Shown piece after piece: positions 7,472-16,440 of a stretch of DNA of 17,491 nucleotides. Location: positions 1-17,491 of the forward strand of contig DYZF01000155.1 in the NCBI GenBank assembly GCA_020741375.1, in the 5' to 3' direction. Source of the stretch: Tessaracoccus flavescens (GTDB lineage Bacteria > Actinomycetota > Actinomycetes > Propionibacteriales > Propionibacteriaceae). The position numbers and the translations under genes were made by a program. The stretch's first letter is position 1. Each line of letters starts with the position of its first letter. The notes below the pieces were generated by a model. That model ran no database searches. It was not told where the DNA came from and saw only the letters and a program-made list of their open reading frames with translations.

Positions 7472-8968
7472 TCAGGCTACAGAGCACACAGAACCGAGAT
7501 CGTCGGTCTCCGTGAAGGGCTCGTCCGAGGCCGGGGCTTCGGGTTCGTCGGAGGCGGGCGCCTCGGATTCGTCGGCCGGTTCCTCAGAGGCGTCTGCCGG
7601 CTCCTCATCCGCCGTCGTCGGGGTCTCGCTCGGGGCCTCACTGGAGCTGGGCGCCGGGGCGGGCTCGGTGCTGGGGCCGCGGCCGGCGTCCTCGATCGCT
7701 TGGCGCACGCGCTCGCGGATCAGATCGAAATCCGGATCGGCCGCGACGATCAGCGGCGGGGTGAAGTTGACCGACGCGATCTTGCGGTCCTTGGCCTTCA
7801 GCGCCAACTCGGCCAGCTCGGCCACCTTGTCGGTGCTGACGTCCGTGCGCATGATGTCCTTGCCCGCCTCGGAGAGCTCGACGAACTTGGTGGCCACCGT
7901 CATCGGGTCGAGCTGCTTCACCATGGCGCTCATGACGCACTTCTGCCGCACCATGCGTTCGTAATCGCTGGACTCGGCGCGGGAGCGGGCGAACCAGAGG
8001 GCGTGGTAGCCGTCGAGCAGCACGTCCTTGCCGGGCTCGATGTAGCCGGAGATCTTGGTGCTGACGCCGCCGATCGGGATGGGCTTGCCGATGTCCAGAC
8101 GGATGCCGCCCATGGCGTCGACGAGCTGCTGGAAGCCGGCCATGTCCACCAGCGCGTAGTAGTTGAGCTCGAGGCCCAGGGTCTCTGAGACGGCCTCCTT
8201 GGTGGCCATCAGCCCGGCGTCCTGATCCGGGTAGAGGTCTGCATGCTCTTCACCCAGGGTCCAGATGCCGTTGAGCATGCACGCGCCGTCGGCGCAGACG
8301 TAGCCGTCGGGGTACTCGTCGGCCAGCGGCGACGTGCGCGGGAACTTCACCTTCTGCAGGTTGCGGGGCAGGCCGAACAGCACCGTCTGGCCGGTCTGCG
8401 CGTCGATCGAGGCGACGTTGATGGAATCTGGCCGCAGGCCCTCGCGAGACTCGGAGGCGTCGGCGCCCAGAAGGAGGATGTTGTAGCGGCCGGACTTGAT
8501 CTGGCCGTCGCCGCCGCCGCTGAAGACGGTGCCCACGTTGCCCACGGCGACGAGCGCGTTGGCGGCCACCGACGTGGCGAATCCGACGGCGAGTGCCAGC
8601 ACCAGCGTGACCCCGGCCAGCCACAGCCGCGACCTGCGTTCCAGGCGCAGCGGCTTCGCCAGACGCCAGGAGTCGATCAGGAGCAGTACCCAGCCCACGA
8701 ACAGGACCCACAGCACCACGCGCAGGGTGGCGGCCACCCACGGCGCCAGCAGGATCCCGACGGTGAAGCCGCGCGCCAGCAGCAAGCCGAGCACCACGAT
8801 CACCAACAGGATCGCGACCGCGCCGTACACGCGGGTGGCGAGCTTGCCGACGGCGCGGTTGCCCGCGAACGTCTGCACCGAGCCGGGCAACAGTGCCGAC
8901 ATGAGCACGAAGCCGAACGACCGGCGGGAGTGGACACGCTGCGCGTCGCTGGGGGAAGGCGTGGGCAC
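7472..8968 (-). CDS. LCP (LytR-CpsA-Psr) family protein with three membrane helices and acidic C-terminal tail
   Basis: A 498-residue LCP phosphotransferase-type protein; the family moves polyprenyl-linked glycopolymers to peptidoglycan outside the membrane. Hydrophobic helices lie at about 48-66, 72-98 and 116-140. The LCP domain begins with YNILLLGADAS (162-172), then RPDSINVASID (179-189), FGLPRN (198-203, with the conserved Arg) and ALWFARSRAESSDYERMVRQ (323-342, with Arg pairs and the DxxR motif). A VCADGAC pair near 224-230 may form a disulfide, as in many actinobacterial members. The last 70 residues are a Ser/Pro/Glu/Asp-rich tail with an imperfect EAPASDEP duplication and a Cys four residues from the end; no LytR_C domain. 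GTG start at 8968 with GAGGAG nine bases upstream. Confidence 0.9.
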   Translation of the reverse strand: MPTPSPSDAQRVHSRRSFGFVLMSALLPGSVQTFAGNRAVGKLATRVYGAVAILLVIVVLGLLLARGFTVGILLAPWVAATLRVVLWVLFVGWVLLLIDSWRLAKPLRLERRSRLWLAGVTLVLALAVGFATSVAANALVAVGNVGTVFSGGGDGQIKSGRYNILLLGADASESREGLRPDSINVASIDAQTGQTVLFGLPRNLQKVKFPRTSPLADEYPDGYVCADGACMLNGIWTLGEEHADLYPDQDAGLMATKEAVSETLGLELNYYALVDMAGFQQLVDAMGGIRLDIGKPIPIGGVSTKISGYIEPGKDVLLDGYHALWFARSRAESSDYERMVRQKCVMSAMVKQLDPMTVATKFVELSEAGKDIMRTDVSTDKVAELAELALKAKDRKIASVNFTPPLIVAADPDFDLIRERVRQAIEDAGRGPSTEPAPAPSSSEAPSETPTTADEEPADASEEPADESEAPASDEPEAPASDEPFTETDDLGSVCSVA

Positions 8969-9027
8969 GCTGGGGATCTCCTCGGAAGTACAGTTGAGTA
9001 TCCAGTCTGACCCCGACGCCCACGGCG

Positions 9028-9044
9028 GGCGTGGAGGCCACGCC
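9028..9044. repeat. Inverted repeat in the divergent LCP intergenic region
   Basis: GGCGTGG and CCACGCC pair perfectly around a 3-base AGG centre, in the middle of the 131-base gap between the two LCP genes. It could be an operator or cruciform; no function is shown. Confidence 0.35.
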
Positions 9045-9050
9045 GCGCAA

Positions 9051-9074
9051 CCTGCGCTTCGCAGGAAGTAATCT
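9051..9074 (+). promoter_or_regulatory. Promoter region of second LCP gene with operator-like palindrome
   Basis: TAATCT at 9069-9074 is a fair -10 element, giving a start near 9081 and a leader of about 19 bases that includes the AGAGGAGG ribosome site. Three bases upstream of it lies CCTGCG-CTT-CGCAGG (9051-9065), a perfect 6-bp inverted repeat covering the spacer and -35 zone. No good -35 hexamer is present, which fits a promoter controlled by a protein at this site; that control is inference. Confidence 0.4.
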
Positions 9075-9099
9075 TGGTGCTTCTGTCAGAGGAGGATCC

Positions 9100-10233
9100 G
9101 TGGCCCGAAGCGACGATCTGGAGTGGCTGTACCGCGACGAGCCAGAGGTTGAGCCCACCCGCGTGCTGAGCACGCAGGAGGCTCCCGAGCCGCAGTACGC
9201 GCCCCCGCCGCCTCCGCCCCGCGGCACCCGCGTCCAATCTCCGCCGCCGCCCGCTCCTCCGCAGCCGACGCGTCGCCGTCGCCGTCGCCACCCCTTCCTC
9301 CGGTTCGTGGGCACCCTGCTGGTGCTGTGGCTCGTGTTCCTCATCGGCACCCCGCTGTACGCGTGGTTCGTCGGCACCCGGGTGGAGTCGGCGCCGTCGG
9401 GAGAACGGCCGGCGGCCCAACCCGGCAAGACGGTGCTGTTGGTGGGCTCCGACGCCCGCGACAACCTGTCGGCCGAGGACCGCGCCAGGCTCGGCACGGG
9501 ATCCACGGAGGGCCGCCGCACGGACACGATGATGCTGATGCACACGCCGGCCGAGGGTAAGCCCGTGCTGCTGTCGCTGCCGCGCGATTCCTACGTCTCC
9601 ATCCCCGGCCACAAGAAGAACAAGCTCAACGCCGCGTACGCGTTCGGCGGCGCCCCGCTGCTGGTGCAGACGGTGGAGGCCAACACCGGGATCCGCGTCG
9701 ACGGCTACCTCGAGGTGGGTTTCCTGGGCGTCGTCGATGTTGTCGACGCGCTCGGCGGCGTCGAGGTGTGCCCCCAGTTCGACATCGACGATCGCGATTC
9801 GCACCTGAAGCTGAGCAAGGGCTGCCAGACGGTCGACGGCGTCACCGCGCTGGGCTACGTCCGCATGCGCAAGGGCGACCCGAAGGGCGATCTGGGGCGC
9901 GTCGAACGTCAGCGCGAGACCATCGGCGCCATCTCGAAGAAGGCCGCCAGCCCCATGACCGTGCTCAACCCCGTGCGTTACTGGCAGCTCAACATGGCCG
10001 CATCCAAGTCGCTGGCGCGCGGCGACGACACCGGTCTGGGCACGATGGTCGCCGTCGCTCAGGGCTTCTTGTCCACCGTCACCGGAAGCGGCTTGAGCCT
10101 CACCGTGCCCATCTCCGACGACAACGCCCAGACTGGGGCGGGATCGTCGGTGATCTGGCATGAGGCCAAGAGCCAAGAGGTGTTCGGCGCGATCGCCTCG
10201 GGCAACACGACGGCGTTGGAAAGCTACCGCTGA
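9100..10233 (+). CDS. LCP (LytR-CpsA-Psr) family protein, single-pass
   Basis: A 377-residue LCP protein of simpler type. A cytoplasmic N-terminus (1-65) is Pro/Arg-rich with a run of six prolines near 35-40 and a basic RRRRRR cluster just before the single helix at about 66-90. The extracytoplasmic LCP domain shows TVLLVGSDARDN (111-122), RTDTMMLMH (140-148), LLSLPRDSYVSIPG (157-170), NKLNAAYAFGG (174-184), DALGGVEV (216-223) and YVRMRKGDPKGDLGRVERQ (253-271). The Arg and Asp residues of the pyrophosphate-lipid site are all present, so it is probably active in glycopolymer attachment. GTG at 9100 follows AGAGGAGG by four bases; earlier in-frame starts lack a ribosome site. Divergent from the first LCP gene and lacking a LytR_C domain. 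Confidence 0.92.
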   Translation: MARSDDLEWLYRDEPEVEPTRVLSTQEAPEPQYAPPPPPPRGTRVQSPPPPAPPQPTRRRRRRHPFLRFVGTLLVLWLVFLIGTPLYAWFVGTRVESAPSGERPAAQPGKTVLLVGSDARDNLSAEDRARLGTGSTEGRRTDTMMLMHTPAEGKPVLLSLPRDSYVSIPGHKKNKLNAAYAFGGAPLLVQTVEANTGIRVDGYLEVGFLGVVDVVDALGGVEVCPQFDIDDRDSHLKLSKGCQTVDGVTALGYVRMRKGDPKGDLGRVERQRETIGAISKKAASPMTVLNPVRYWQLNMAASKSLARGDDTGLGTMVAVAQGFLSTVTGSGLSLTVPISDDNAQTGAGSSVIWHEAKSQEVFGAIASGNTTALESYR

Positions 10234-10249
10234 ACCACCGCCTGCCCCT

Positions 10250-10277
10250 TTGTCCTGACCCCTCCTGTCGTTACGCT
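10250..10277 (+). promoter_or_regulatory. Candidate promoter of the DUF3352-like gene
   Basis: TTGTCC (10250-10255) and TACGCT (10272-10277) are separated by 16 bases, placing the start near 10284 and leaving a leader with the GAGGAG ribosome site. The match is moderate, and read-through from the LCP gene ending 80 bases before the ATG is also possible. Confidence 0.35.
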
Positions 10278-10312
10278 CGGTGCGCTATGGCAACGATCCG
10301 AGGAGTACGAGC

Positions 10313-11788
10313 ATGAGTCAGACCCCCCCGAATCAGACTTGGGGACAACAGCCAGACAACTATGGGCAAGAGCCCTACCCGGCGCAGGCAGCTGCGCCGA
10401 CACCCGTGAAGAAGTCGAAGACCCCGGCGATCATCGCCGGCGTGGTCGCGCTCGCGCTGATCGCGGGCGCCGTCATCTTTGGGATGCAGTTCTTCCGGGG
10501 CGCCACACCGGCGGCCATCAAGGCGCTGCCCAACGACGCGGTCGCGGTGCTGGAGCTCAACCTTGCGCCGTCGACGAGCCAGCAGTTGGCGCTCAAGAAC
10601 TGGGTGGAGAAGTTCCCGTCGCTGGAGGCGGACACCTCGACGACGGACTACAAGGAAGCTCTCTGGAACCTCGTCCCGGAAGCTGACGACAAGCCCGATT
10701 ACGCCACCGAGGTGAAGCCGTGGTTGGGCGATTCGCTGGCGGTCGCCGTGGTGCTGGACGACAAGAAGGAGTTCCAGCCCGTCATCGCGATCGAGACCAC
10801 TGATGTGGACAAGGCGGGCGAGTTCGCCACGCGCGAGTTCAAGGGGATGACCAACGACTTCATCGGCAAGACGATGGTGCTGTGGGACGAGGAGCTCGTC
10901 TCACTGAACGTCGCCGACGTGGAGAAGGCCCCGCTGGCCGATTCCGAGAACTTCAAGGCCGACCGCGCCAAGCTGGGCGGCGACGACTACCTCGCCACCT
11001 TCTGGGGCATCGGCGAAGCACTCACCGAGGTCTCGGGTGCCGACTTCTCGGGGGCCATCGCGCAGCAGGTGAGCCTCGTGCGTGACGCGCGTTTCGCCGG
11101 TGGCCTGCAGGTGAGCGACGAGTTCATCGACCTCAAGATGGCGGGCTACTCCCCGCAGGAGGTCTCGGGCAGCGTGGATCTTGACGATTTCGTCACTTCC
11201 CTTCCCGGCAACGGCCTCGGCGCGTTCGCCTTCGCCATCCCGGACGCGGCATGGGACCAGTTCGGCCCTGACGCGCAGAAGATGATCGACGAGACGCCTG
11301 AGCTGCAGCAGCTCGGCATCACGTCGCTGGACGATCTCAAGGCCGTCATCGGTAACAAGATCGCCGTCACGGTCGGCGTCGAGAACGGACAGCCTTCCTT
11401 CGGTTTGAAGAGCGAGACTGCCCACCCGGACAAGCAGGCCCAGATCCTGGAGCCCCTGTTCGCTCAGGCTGGCACGCAGGTGCAGCGTGTGACCGACGGC
11501 AACGTCACGGCCATTGGCCTCGGACAGACACCGGAGAAGGTGCTCAATCCGGAGTCCAAGCTGGCCGACAACGAGACCTTCAAGAAGGTCACCGACCTCA
11601 GCGGAGATCTCCAGTCGGTGGTGTTCGTGGACGTCGCCAACCTGTCGTCGATCCCGGACTTCGATCAGATGATCGCCGGCGATCCGACTGCCAAGGAAAT
11701 GGTCGACGCCTTCGCCGGCGCGGGCATCGTCTCTGCTGCGCAGGACGGCCACTACTCCGACGGGCACATCCGCTTCGTCGGTAAGTAA
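10313..11788 (+). CDS. DUF3352-like membrane-anchored protein
   Basis: A 491-residue protein of unknown function. The first 35 residues are a Gln/Pro/Asn-rich cytoplasmic stretch ending in basic KKSK. One helix at about 38-60 anchors it, and the remaining 430 residues should lie outside the membrane. They begin with AAIKALPNDAVAVLELNL, typical of DUF3352, a family in which a substrate-like ALPADTxxxxxL strand starts the domain. The body is acidic and rich in Lys/Asp/Glu pairs, alternating helices and strands, without Cys, so it probably forms a large periplasm-side fold. ATG at 10313 is preceded by GAGGAG seven bases upstream; the in-frame GTG at 10280 lacks one. It stands alone between an LCP gene and purE, so its partners are unclear. 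Confidence 0.75.
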   Translation: MSQTPPNQTWGQQPDNYGQEPYPAQAAAPTPVKKSKTPAIIAGVVALALIAGAVIFGMQFFRGATPAAIKALPNDAVAVLELNLAPSTSQQLALKNWVEKFPSLEADTSTTDYKEALWNLVPEADDKPDYATEVKPWLGDSLAVAVVLDDKKEFQPVIAIETTDVDKAGEFATREFKGMTNDFIGKTMVLWDEELVSLNVADVEKAPLADSENFKADRAKLGGDDYLATFWGIGEALTEVSGADFSGAIAQQVSLVRDARFAGGLQVSDEFIDLKMAGYSPQEVSGSVDLDDFVTSLPGNGLGAFAFAIPDAAWDQFGPDAQKMIDETPELQQLGITSLDDLKAVIGNKIAVTVGVENGQPSFGLKSETAHPDKQAQILEPLFAQAGTQVQRVTDGNVTAIGLGQTPEKVLNPESKLADNETFKKVTDLSGDLQSVVFVDVANLSSIPDFDQMIAGDPTAKEMVDAFAGAGIVSAAQDGHYSDGHIRFVGK

Positions 11789-11799
11789 CCACAGTTGTT

Positions 11800-11828
11800 C
11801 CCTGAGCAGCTCAGATGGCTGCTCAGGG
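11800..11828. terminator. Strong hairpin between convergent DUF3352-like gene and purE
   Basis: CCCTGAGCAGC (11800-11810) and GCTGCTCAGGG (11818-11828) form a perfect 11-bp stem with a 7-base loop, 11 bases past the TAA on the plus strand and 8 bases past the purE stop on the minus strand. No T-run follows on either side, which is common for actinobacterial hairpin terminators. It probably ends both transcripts. Confidence 0.75.
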
Positions 11829-11836
11829 GACGACGA

Positions 11837-12337
11837 CTAGGAAGAGACGGCGTCGCGGACGATCGCGCCCTTGGCGTGGGCGGCGTCGCGCAGCGACTCT
11901 TGGAAGTCCAGCATCCGCTCCAGCAGAGCCTCGTCGTTGGCCGCGAGCATCCGCACGGCCAGCAGCCCGGCGTTGCGGGCGTTGCCGATGGCGACGGTGG
12001 CCACGGGCACACCGGCGGGCATCTGGACGATCGACAGCAGCGAGTCCATGCCGTCGAGGTATTTCAGCGGCACCGGGACACCGATGACGGGCAACGGGGT
12101 GAGCGAGGCCAGCATCCCGGGCAGGTGGGCCGCACCGCCGGCGCCGGCAATGATCACCTTGATGCCGCGCTGATGCGCCTCCCGGCCGTAGCGCACCATG
12201 TCCTCCGGCATCCGGTGCGCGGAGACAACATCGGCCTCGAACTCGACGCCGAACTCGGCCAGCGCGTCGGCCGCCGCCGACATCGTCGGCCAGTCTGAAT
12301 CAGACCCCATCAGGATCGAGACGAGGGGCTCAGGCAT
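11837..12337 (-). CDS. purE: N5-carboxyaminoimidazole ribonucleotide mutase, PurE class I
   Basis: A 166-residue enzyme of purine synthesis that converts N5-CAIR to CAIR after PurK. Class I motifs are intact: GSDSDW (11-16) for the phosphate site, SAHRMPE (39-45) with the catalytic His41, and [11 protein letters not shown] (65-75) near the active site. The length is typical for the class. The ATG at 12337 lies inside the end of purK, giving an 8-base overlap, with GGGAG six bases upstream, so purK and purE are translated as a coupled pair. It is the last gene of the birA-PH-purK-purE run and ends before the shared hairpin. Confidence 0.97.
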   Translation of the reverse strand: MPEPLVSILMGSDSDWPTMSAAADALAEFGVEFEADVVSAHRMPEDMVRYGREAHQRGIKVIIAGAGGAAHLPGMLASLTPLPVIGVPVPLKYLDGMDSLLSIVQMPAGVPVATVAIGNARNAGLLAVRMLAANDEALLERMLDFQESLRDAAHAKGAIVRDAVSS

Positions 12338-13490
12338 TGGGATCTCCCATCAGGTAACCGGCGGCGTGAAGGGCGCGGCGCCGCACGTCGTCGAGCGTGG
12401 TGCCGAGGCAGGTGACGTGGCCCACCTTGCGGCCGGGCTTGACCTCCTTGCCGTACAGGTGGACGCGGACGGCGCGGTCGCGGGCGAACACGTGCTGCAG
12501 GGCGCCGGTGAGGTCCTGCTCGGCACCGCCCAACACATTGCGCATGACGACGACGTCGTCGCGGAGGTCCGGCGCGCCCAGCGGCAGGTCCAGTACGGCG
12601 CGGATGTGGTTCTCGAACTGGCTCGTCAGGGCGCCGTCGATCGTCCAGTGGCCGGTGTTGTGGGGGCGCATGGCCAACTCGTTGACGACGACGCGGCCGT
12701 CGCGGGCCTCCATCAGCTCGACGGCGAGCACGCCCACGACCCCCAATTCGGTGGCAACCCGGATGGCCATCTCCTGCAGGCCAGCCGCGACGTCGCCGTC
12801 GAGGCCGGGGGCGGGCGTCGTGGTCTCGACGCAGATGCCATCCTCTTGCACCGTCTCGCTGACGGGGTAGGCCACCACCTGGCCGGAGGCGGAGCGGACG
12901 ACGATGGCGGACAGCTCGCGGGCGAAATCGATGAACTCCTCCGCGACGATGCGCACGCGCTCGCCGGCAGAGGTCTCAGCCATGCCGTCGAACGGCAGGC
13001 CGGCGTCGTCGGGCCCGTCGAGCTTCCAGACGCCCTTGCCGTCGTAGCCGCCGCGGGAGGTCTTCGCGATGATCGGCCAGCCGTTGGCGTCGCCGAACGC
13101 GCGCAGATCGTCGACGGTGTCGCACACGGCGTGCGCGGGGCACGCGACGCCGAGCTCATCCATCTTGAGCCGCATGAGCGCCTTGTCCTGCGCGTAGACG
13201 AGCGCGTCCGGCCCAGGGCGCACGGCGAGCCGCTCCTGGAGGACCGCCAAGTGCTTGGTGGGGACGTGCTCGTGGTCGAAGGTCAGCACGTCGGCGCCGT
13301 CGGTCAGGGCGAGCAGGGTATCGAGGTCGCGGTAGTCGCCGACGGTGGCGCCCGGGATCACTTGGGCCGCGGACACGTCCGGTCCCTCGGCAAGGAGGCG
13401 GATGTCGATGCCCAGCGAAATGGCGGCTTGATGCATCATGCGGGCCAACTGCCCGCCGCCGGCGATGCAGACCTGGTAGCGCCCACTCAT
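12330..13490 (-). CDS. purK: N5-carboxyaminoimidazole ribonucleotide synthase, PurK
   Basis: A 386-residue ATP-grasp enzyme that makes N5-CAIR from AIR, ATP and bicarbonate. The N-terminal domain opens with [12 protein letters not shown] (8-19). The ATP-binding part shows DKALMRLKM, the glycine-rich [13 protein letters not shown] loop and the hinge [12 protein letters not shown]. The metal and product site is [18 protein letters not shown], and the C-terminal beta domain ends YLMGDPNA. All key elements look complete. The ATG at 13490 overlaps the TGA of the preceding PH-domain gene (ATGA) and has only a weak ribosome site, so it depends on coupling. It lies directly before purE and supplies its substrate. 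Confidence 0.97.
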   Translation of the reverse strand: MSGRYQVCIAGGGQLARMMHQAAISLGIDIRLLAEGPDVSAAQVIPGATVGDYRDLDTLLALTDGADVLTFDHEHVPTKHLAVLQERLAVRPGPDALVYAQDKALMRLKMDELGVACPAHAVCDTVDDLRAFGDANGWPIIAKTSRGGYDGKGVWKLDGPDDAGLPFDGMAETSAGERVRIVAEEFIDFARELSAIVVRSASGQVVAYPVSETVQEDGICVETTTPAPGLDGDVAAGLQEMAIRVATELGVVGVLAVELMEARDGRVVVNELAMRPHNTGHWTIDGALTSQFENHIRAVLDLPLGAPDLRDDVVVMRNVLGGAEQDLTGALQHVFARDRAVRVHLYGKEVKPGRKVGHVTCLGTTLDDVRRRALHAAGYLMGDPNA

Positions 13491-13987
13491 TCGTCACCGT
13501 CATCGTCGTGGACGGCGAACAGCAGTTCGGTGATGACGACGTGGACGCGCTCCACCTTCGGTACGTCAGGCAGCACGAGCGGCTGGCCGGCGGCCGTCTC
13601 CAGCACGAGCGTGCCGCAGCCGAGGATGCGATCCGTGAGCGAGCGCTCGTAGTTGACGTTGTTGATCCGGCGCAGCGGCAGATCGTGGCCGGTCTTGTTG
13701 ATGATGCCCTTGCGGGTGATGATCCGGTGCGTCGTGATGGTGTAGGTGGAGGTGAGCCAGCGCAGGAACGGCGCCAGCACGAGCCACAGGAACAGGATCA
13801 CCGCCACCGCAACCGTGACGTAGGTGGCCCACGGCTGCCACTCGAGTGGGAAGAAGGCGATCGCCAATCCCAGCGCCGCGGCGAGCGCGATGAGGATGAT
13901 CGCCGGCGCGATGAGCTGCTTGGCGTGCGTGCGCACGGTCAGCACCAGCTGCTCGTCGCGACCGAGTTGGTCCTGCCTGATTGCCAT
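13487..13987 (-). CDS. PH-domain membrane protein (bPH2 / YdbT-like)
   Basis: A 166-residue protein with two hydrophobic helices (about 23-45 and 50-72) followed by a bacterial PH-like domain. YTITTHRIITRKGIINK, HDLPLRRINNV and GTLVLETAAGQ match the bPH_2 pattern of two beta-hairpins with the R-I-T-R and I-x-x-V signatures; an acidic DDDGDE tail ends it. The function is unknown; members sit in the membrane with the PH part in the cytoplasm. The ATG at 13987 lies 19 bases after birA, and no good ribosome site is visible (GAGAC only). It overlaps purK by 4 bases. The mycobacterial counterpart (Rv3278c, from memory) occupies the same slot between purK and birA, so the placement is ancient rather than random. 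Confidence 0.85.
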   Translation of the reverse strand: MAIRQDQLGRDEQLVLTVRTHAKQLIAPAIILIALAAALGLAIAFFPLEWQPWATYVTVAVAVILFLWLVLAPFLRWLTSTYTITTHRIITRKGIINKTGHDLPLRRINNVNYERSLTDRILGCGTLVLETAAGQPLVLPDVPKVERVHVVITELLFAVHDDDGDE

Positions 13988-14006
13988 GGCGTTAGTCTCG
14001 CACGCT

Positions 14007-14795
14007 TCAGCCCAAGCGGGCATGGACGACGTCGCCCACCGCGAAGGTCTGAACACCGCGCGCGGTCGCCACCTGGAGTCGGCCATACTCGTCCACCCCA
14101 CGGCCGACCCCGGCCACGCGACGCTCCGGATCCAGGTGGATGGTGAGGTCGGCGCCGATCGACGCGCAGCGTTCGGCGTAGTCGGTGCGCAGGTCGCCGG
14201 TGGTCTGCCAGCGGTCGTAGTAGCGGGCCAGGTGCCGCAGCACGCCGGCCACGACGGCGCTCTGATCGGTGGGCATGCCCTCCAGCGCCAGTGAGGTGGC
14301 CGCCGGCACTGGAAGTTGCTCCTCAGCGAGATCGATGTTGATGCCGATCCCGATGATCGCCTTCGCCCCGCTCGGGTGCTCGATCCGCTCGGACAGGATG
14401 CCGCACACCTTCTTGCCGGAGATCAGCACGTCGTTGGGCCATTTGAGCGTCACGTCGACGCCGTCGGGCGCCAGTTCCTCCAACGCCGACGACACGGCCA
14501 TCCCCGCGAGTAGCGACAGCCAGCCCCACTGGTGGAACTCCTGCACGGGTTGGAGCAGCACCGACAGCGCCACCGACGACCGGGGCGGGCTCACCCACGT
14601 CCGGTCCAACCGACCGCGGCCCGCCGTCTGCTCCATCGCCACCAGCGCCAGGCCCTCCGGTTCGCCGTCGCGGGCCATGGCGGACAGGTCGGCATTCGTG
14701 GATCCGGTCGTCTCAACTACCGAGATGGACCGCCAGAGGGAAACGTCGCTCAGGCTGTGTCGAATGCGGCTCTCATCGGGCACGTTGTGGGTCAC
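14007..14795 (-). CDS. birA: Biotin--[acetyl-CoA-carboxylase] ligase (group I, no DNA-binding domain)
   Basis: A 262-residue enzyme that activates biotin to biotinyl-AMP and attaches it to the carrier lysine of acyl-CoA carboxylase. Motifs: STN near 33, [16 protein letters not shown] (biotinyl-AMP loop), [19 protein letters not shown] (catalytic Lys region) and IIGIGIN; the C-terminal SH3-like cap ends [10 protein letters not shown]. There is no N-terminal helix-turn-helix, so it should not act as a repressor. I place the start at the GTG at 14795 because TACTAT stands exactly 7 bases before it and no ribosome site exists; the ATG at 14804, inside that box, would add three residues. It is divergent from accD, whose enzyme complex is its likely target, and heads the PH-purK-purE run. 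Confidence 0.93.
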   Translation of the reverse strand: MTHNVPDESRIRHSLSDVSLWRSISVVETTGSTNADLSAMARDGEPEGLALVAMEQTAGRGRLDRTWVSPPRSSVALSVLLQPVQEFHQWGWLSLLAGMAVSSALEELAPDGVDVTLKWPNDVLISGKKVCGILSERIEHPSGAKAIIGIGINIDLAEEQLPVPAATSLALEGMPTDQSAVVAGVLRHLARYYDRWQTTGDLRTDYAERCASIGADLTIHLDPERRVAGVGRGVDEYGRLQVATARGVQTFAVGDVVHARLG

Positions 14796-14802
14796 GGCGC
14801 CC

Positions 14803-14808
14803 ATAGTA
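14803..14808 (-). promoter_or_regulatory. -10 element of birA, leaderless arrangement
   Basis: TACTAT on the minus strand matches TATAAT at four of six bases and fits TANNNT. It ends 7 bases before the in-frame GTG at 14795. The alternative ATG start overlaps this box, which favours the GTG. Confidence 0.5.
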
Positions 14809-14852
14809 GGGGCCAGTTTTGAGCACGGGCACGACGGCGAGCCGGAGGCCGC

Positions 14853-14858
14853 TAAGGT
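14853..14858 (+). promoter_or_regulatory. -10 element of accD, possibly leaderless
   Basis: TAAGGT fits TANNNT and ends 7 bases before the accD ATG. The same bases (AAGGTG) could instead serve as a ribosome-binding site at normal distance, so leadered and leaderless readings compete here. Confidence 0.4.
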
Positions 14859-14865
14859 GACGTTC

Positions 14866-16440
14866 ATGGAGATCGACATCCACACCACTGCCGGTCGGAT
14901 CGCCAATCTCGGGGTGCGCATCGATGAAGCCGTGCACGCCGGCTCGGCCGCAGCAGTGGAGAAGCAACACGCCAAGGGCAAGATGACCGCACGGGAGCGC
15001 GTCATGGCCCTCCTCGACGAAGGAAGCTTCGCCGAGTTCGACCAGTTCTCACGCCACCGCAGCACCGCGTTCGGCATGGATGCGAAGCGTCCATTCGGCG
15101 ACGGTGTGATCATCGGTACCGGCTCCATCCACGGCCGGCCCGTCTGCATTTTCAGCCAGGACGTCACCATTTTCGGTGGCGCGCTCGGCCAGGTGTACGG
15201 CGAGAAGATCGTCAAGATTCAGGATTTCGCCCTCAAGACGGGCGTCCCCCTGATCGGCATCAACGAGGGCGGTGGCGCTCGCATCCAAGAGGGTGTCGTG
15301 TCGCTGGGCCTCTACGGTGAGATCTTCAAGCGCAACACCATCGCCTCCGGCGTCATCCCCCAGATCTCGCTGATCATGGGCGCCGCCGCGGGTGGTCACG
15401 TCTACGGCCCGGCCCTGACCGACTTCGTCGTCATGGTCGACAAGACCTCCCAGATGTTCATCACCGGCCCCGAGGTCATCAAGACCGTCACCGGCGAAGA
15501 CGTCTCCATGGAGGAACTCGGCGGCGGACGCACCCACAACACCAAGTCCGGCTACGCCCACTACCTCGCGGCCGACGAAAACGACGCCATCGAGTACGTG
15601 CGCGAGCTGCTGAGCTTCCTGCCGCAGAACAACCTCGAGGATCCGCCGATCTTCGACGACGAAGAGGTCGATCTCACCATCACGGATCACGACCGTGAGC
15701 TCGATCGCCTCATCCCCGACGCGGCCAACCAGCCGTACGACATGGGCGAAGTCATCCGCAACGTGCTCGACGACGAGGAGTTTCTCGAGGTCATGCCGCT
15801 GTTCGCCGGCTCGATCCTGTGTGGTTTCGGCCGCATCGAAGGTCGCTCCATCGGCGTCGTCGCCAACCAGCCGACGGTGTTCGCGGGCTGCCTCGACATC
15901 GATTCCGCCGAGAAGGCCGCACGCTTCGTGCGCACCTGCGACGCGTTCAACATCCCCGTGCTCACCTTCGTGGACGTCCCCGGCTTCCTGCCCGGCGTCG
16001 GCCAGGAGCACAACGGCATCATCCGCCGCGGCGCCAAGCTGATCTACGCCTACGCCGAGGCCACCGTGCCGCTGCTGACCGTCATCACCCGCAAGGCCTA
16101 CGGCGGCGCGTACGTCGTCATGGGTTCCAAGCACCTGGGTGCAGACATCAACCTCGCCTGGCCCACCGCACAGATCGCCGTCATGGGCGCTCAGGGCGCC
16201 GTCAACATCCTCTACCGCAAGCAGTTGGGCGCGGCGGAGAACCCCGAGGAAGAGCGGGCACGCCTCATCCAGGAGTACGACGACGAGCTGACCAACCCGT
16301 ACGTCGCCGCAGACCGCGGCTACGTCGATCAGGTCATCTACCCGCACGAAACCCGTGCCCAGGTGATCCGGGCCCTGCGTCTGCTGCGCACCAAGCGCGA
16401 GTCGCTGCCGCCGAAGAAGCACGGAAACATCCCGCTATGA
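14866..16440 (+). CDS. accD: Acyl-CoA (propionyl-CoA) carboxylase beta subunit, carboxyltransferase
   Basis: A 524-residue biotin-dependent carboxyltransferase of the PccB/AccD5 type. It moves CO2 from carboxybiotin on a separate alpha subunit to acyl-CoA, giving methylmalonyl-CoA or malonyl-CoA. The two crotonase-like halves show the oxyanion-hole glycine motifs: [20 protein letters not shown] and [18 protein letters not shown] in the first half, [20 protein letters not shown] and [19 protein letters not shown] in the second. The chain opens [11 protein letters not shown] and ends [10 protein letters not shown], as streptomycete PccB and mycobacterial AccD5 do. The ATG at 14866 follows TAAGGT by 7 bases. 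Its stop overlaps the epsilon-subunit gene. The alpha (biotin carrier) gene is not in this window; acyl specificity cannot be settled here. Confidence 0.93.
   Translation: MEIDIHTTAGRIANLGVRIDEAVHAGSAAAVEKQHAKGKMTARERVMALLDEGSFAEFDQFSRHRSTAFGMDAKRPFGDGVIIGTGSIHGRPVCIFSQDVTIFGGALGQVYGEKIVKIQDFALKTGVPLIGINEGGGARIQEGVVSLGLYGEIFKRNTIASGVIPQISLIMGAAAGGHVYGPALTDFVVMVDKTSQMFITGPEVIKTVTGEDVSMEELGGGRTHNTKSGYAHYLAADENDAIEYVRELLSFLPQNNLEDPPIFDDEEVDLTITDHDRELDRLIPDAANQPYDMGEVIRNVLDDEEFLEVMPLFAGSILCGFGRIEGRSIGVVANQPTVFAGCLDIDSAEKAARFVRTCDAFNIPVLTFVDVPGFLPGVGQEHNGIIRRGAKLIYAYAEATVPLLTVITRKAYGGAYVVMGSKHLGADINLAWPTAQIAVMGAQGAVNILYRKQLGAAENPEEERARLIQEYDDELTNPYVAADRGYVDQVIYPHETRAQVIRALRLLRTKRESLPPKKHGNIPL

Noticed and set aside
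8800..10176. 458-codon minus-strand frame across the second LCP gene
   Set aside because: It is antisense to a clear LCP domain, His/Arg-rich, and without any recognisable motif.
14269..14865. N-terminal extension of the accD frame by about 200 codons
   Set aside because: The extension is antisense to birA and has no carboxyltransferase sequence; the family N-terminus begins at 14866.
14866..16440. Methylmalonyl-CoA carboxyltransferase 12S subunit (transcarboxylase) as the identity of accD
   Set aside because: The sequence follows PccB/AccD5 more closely through its length and at both ends, and it is followed by an epsilon subunit gene and maf, as for acyl-CoA carboxylase.
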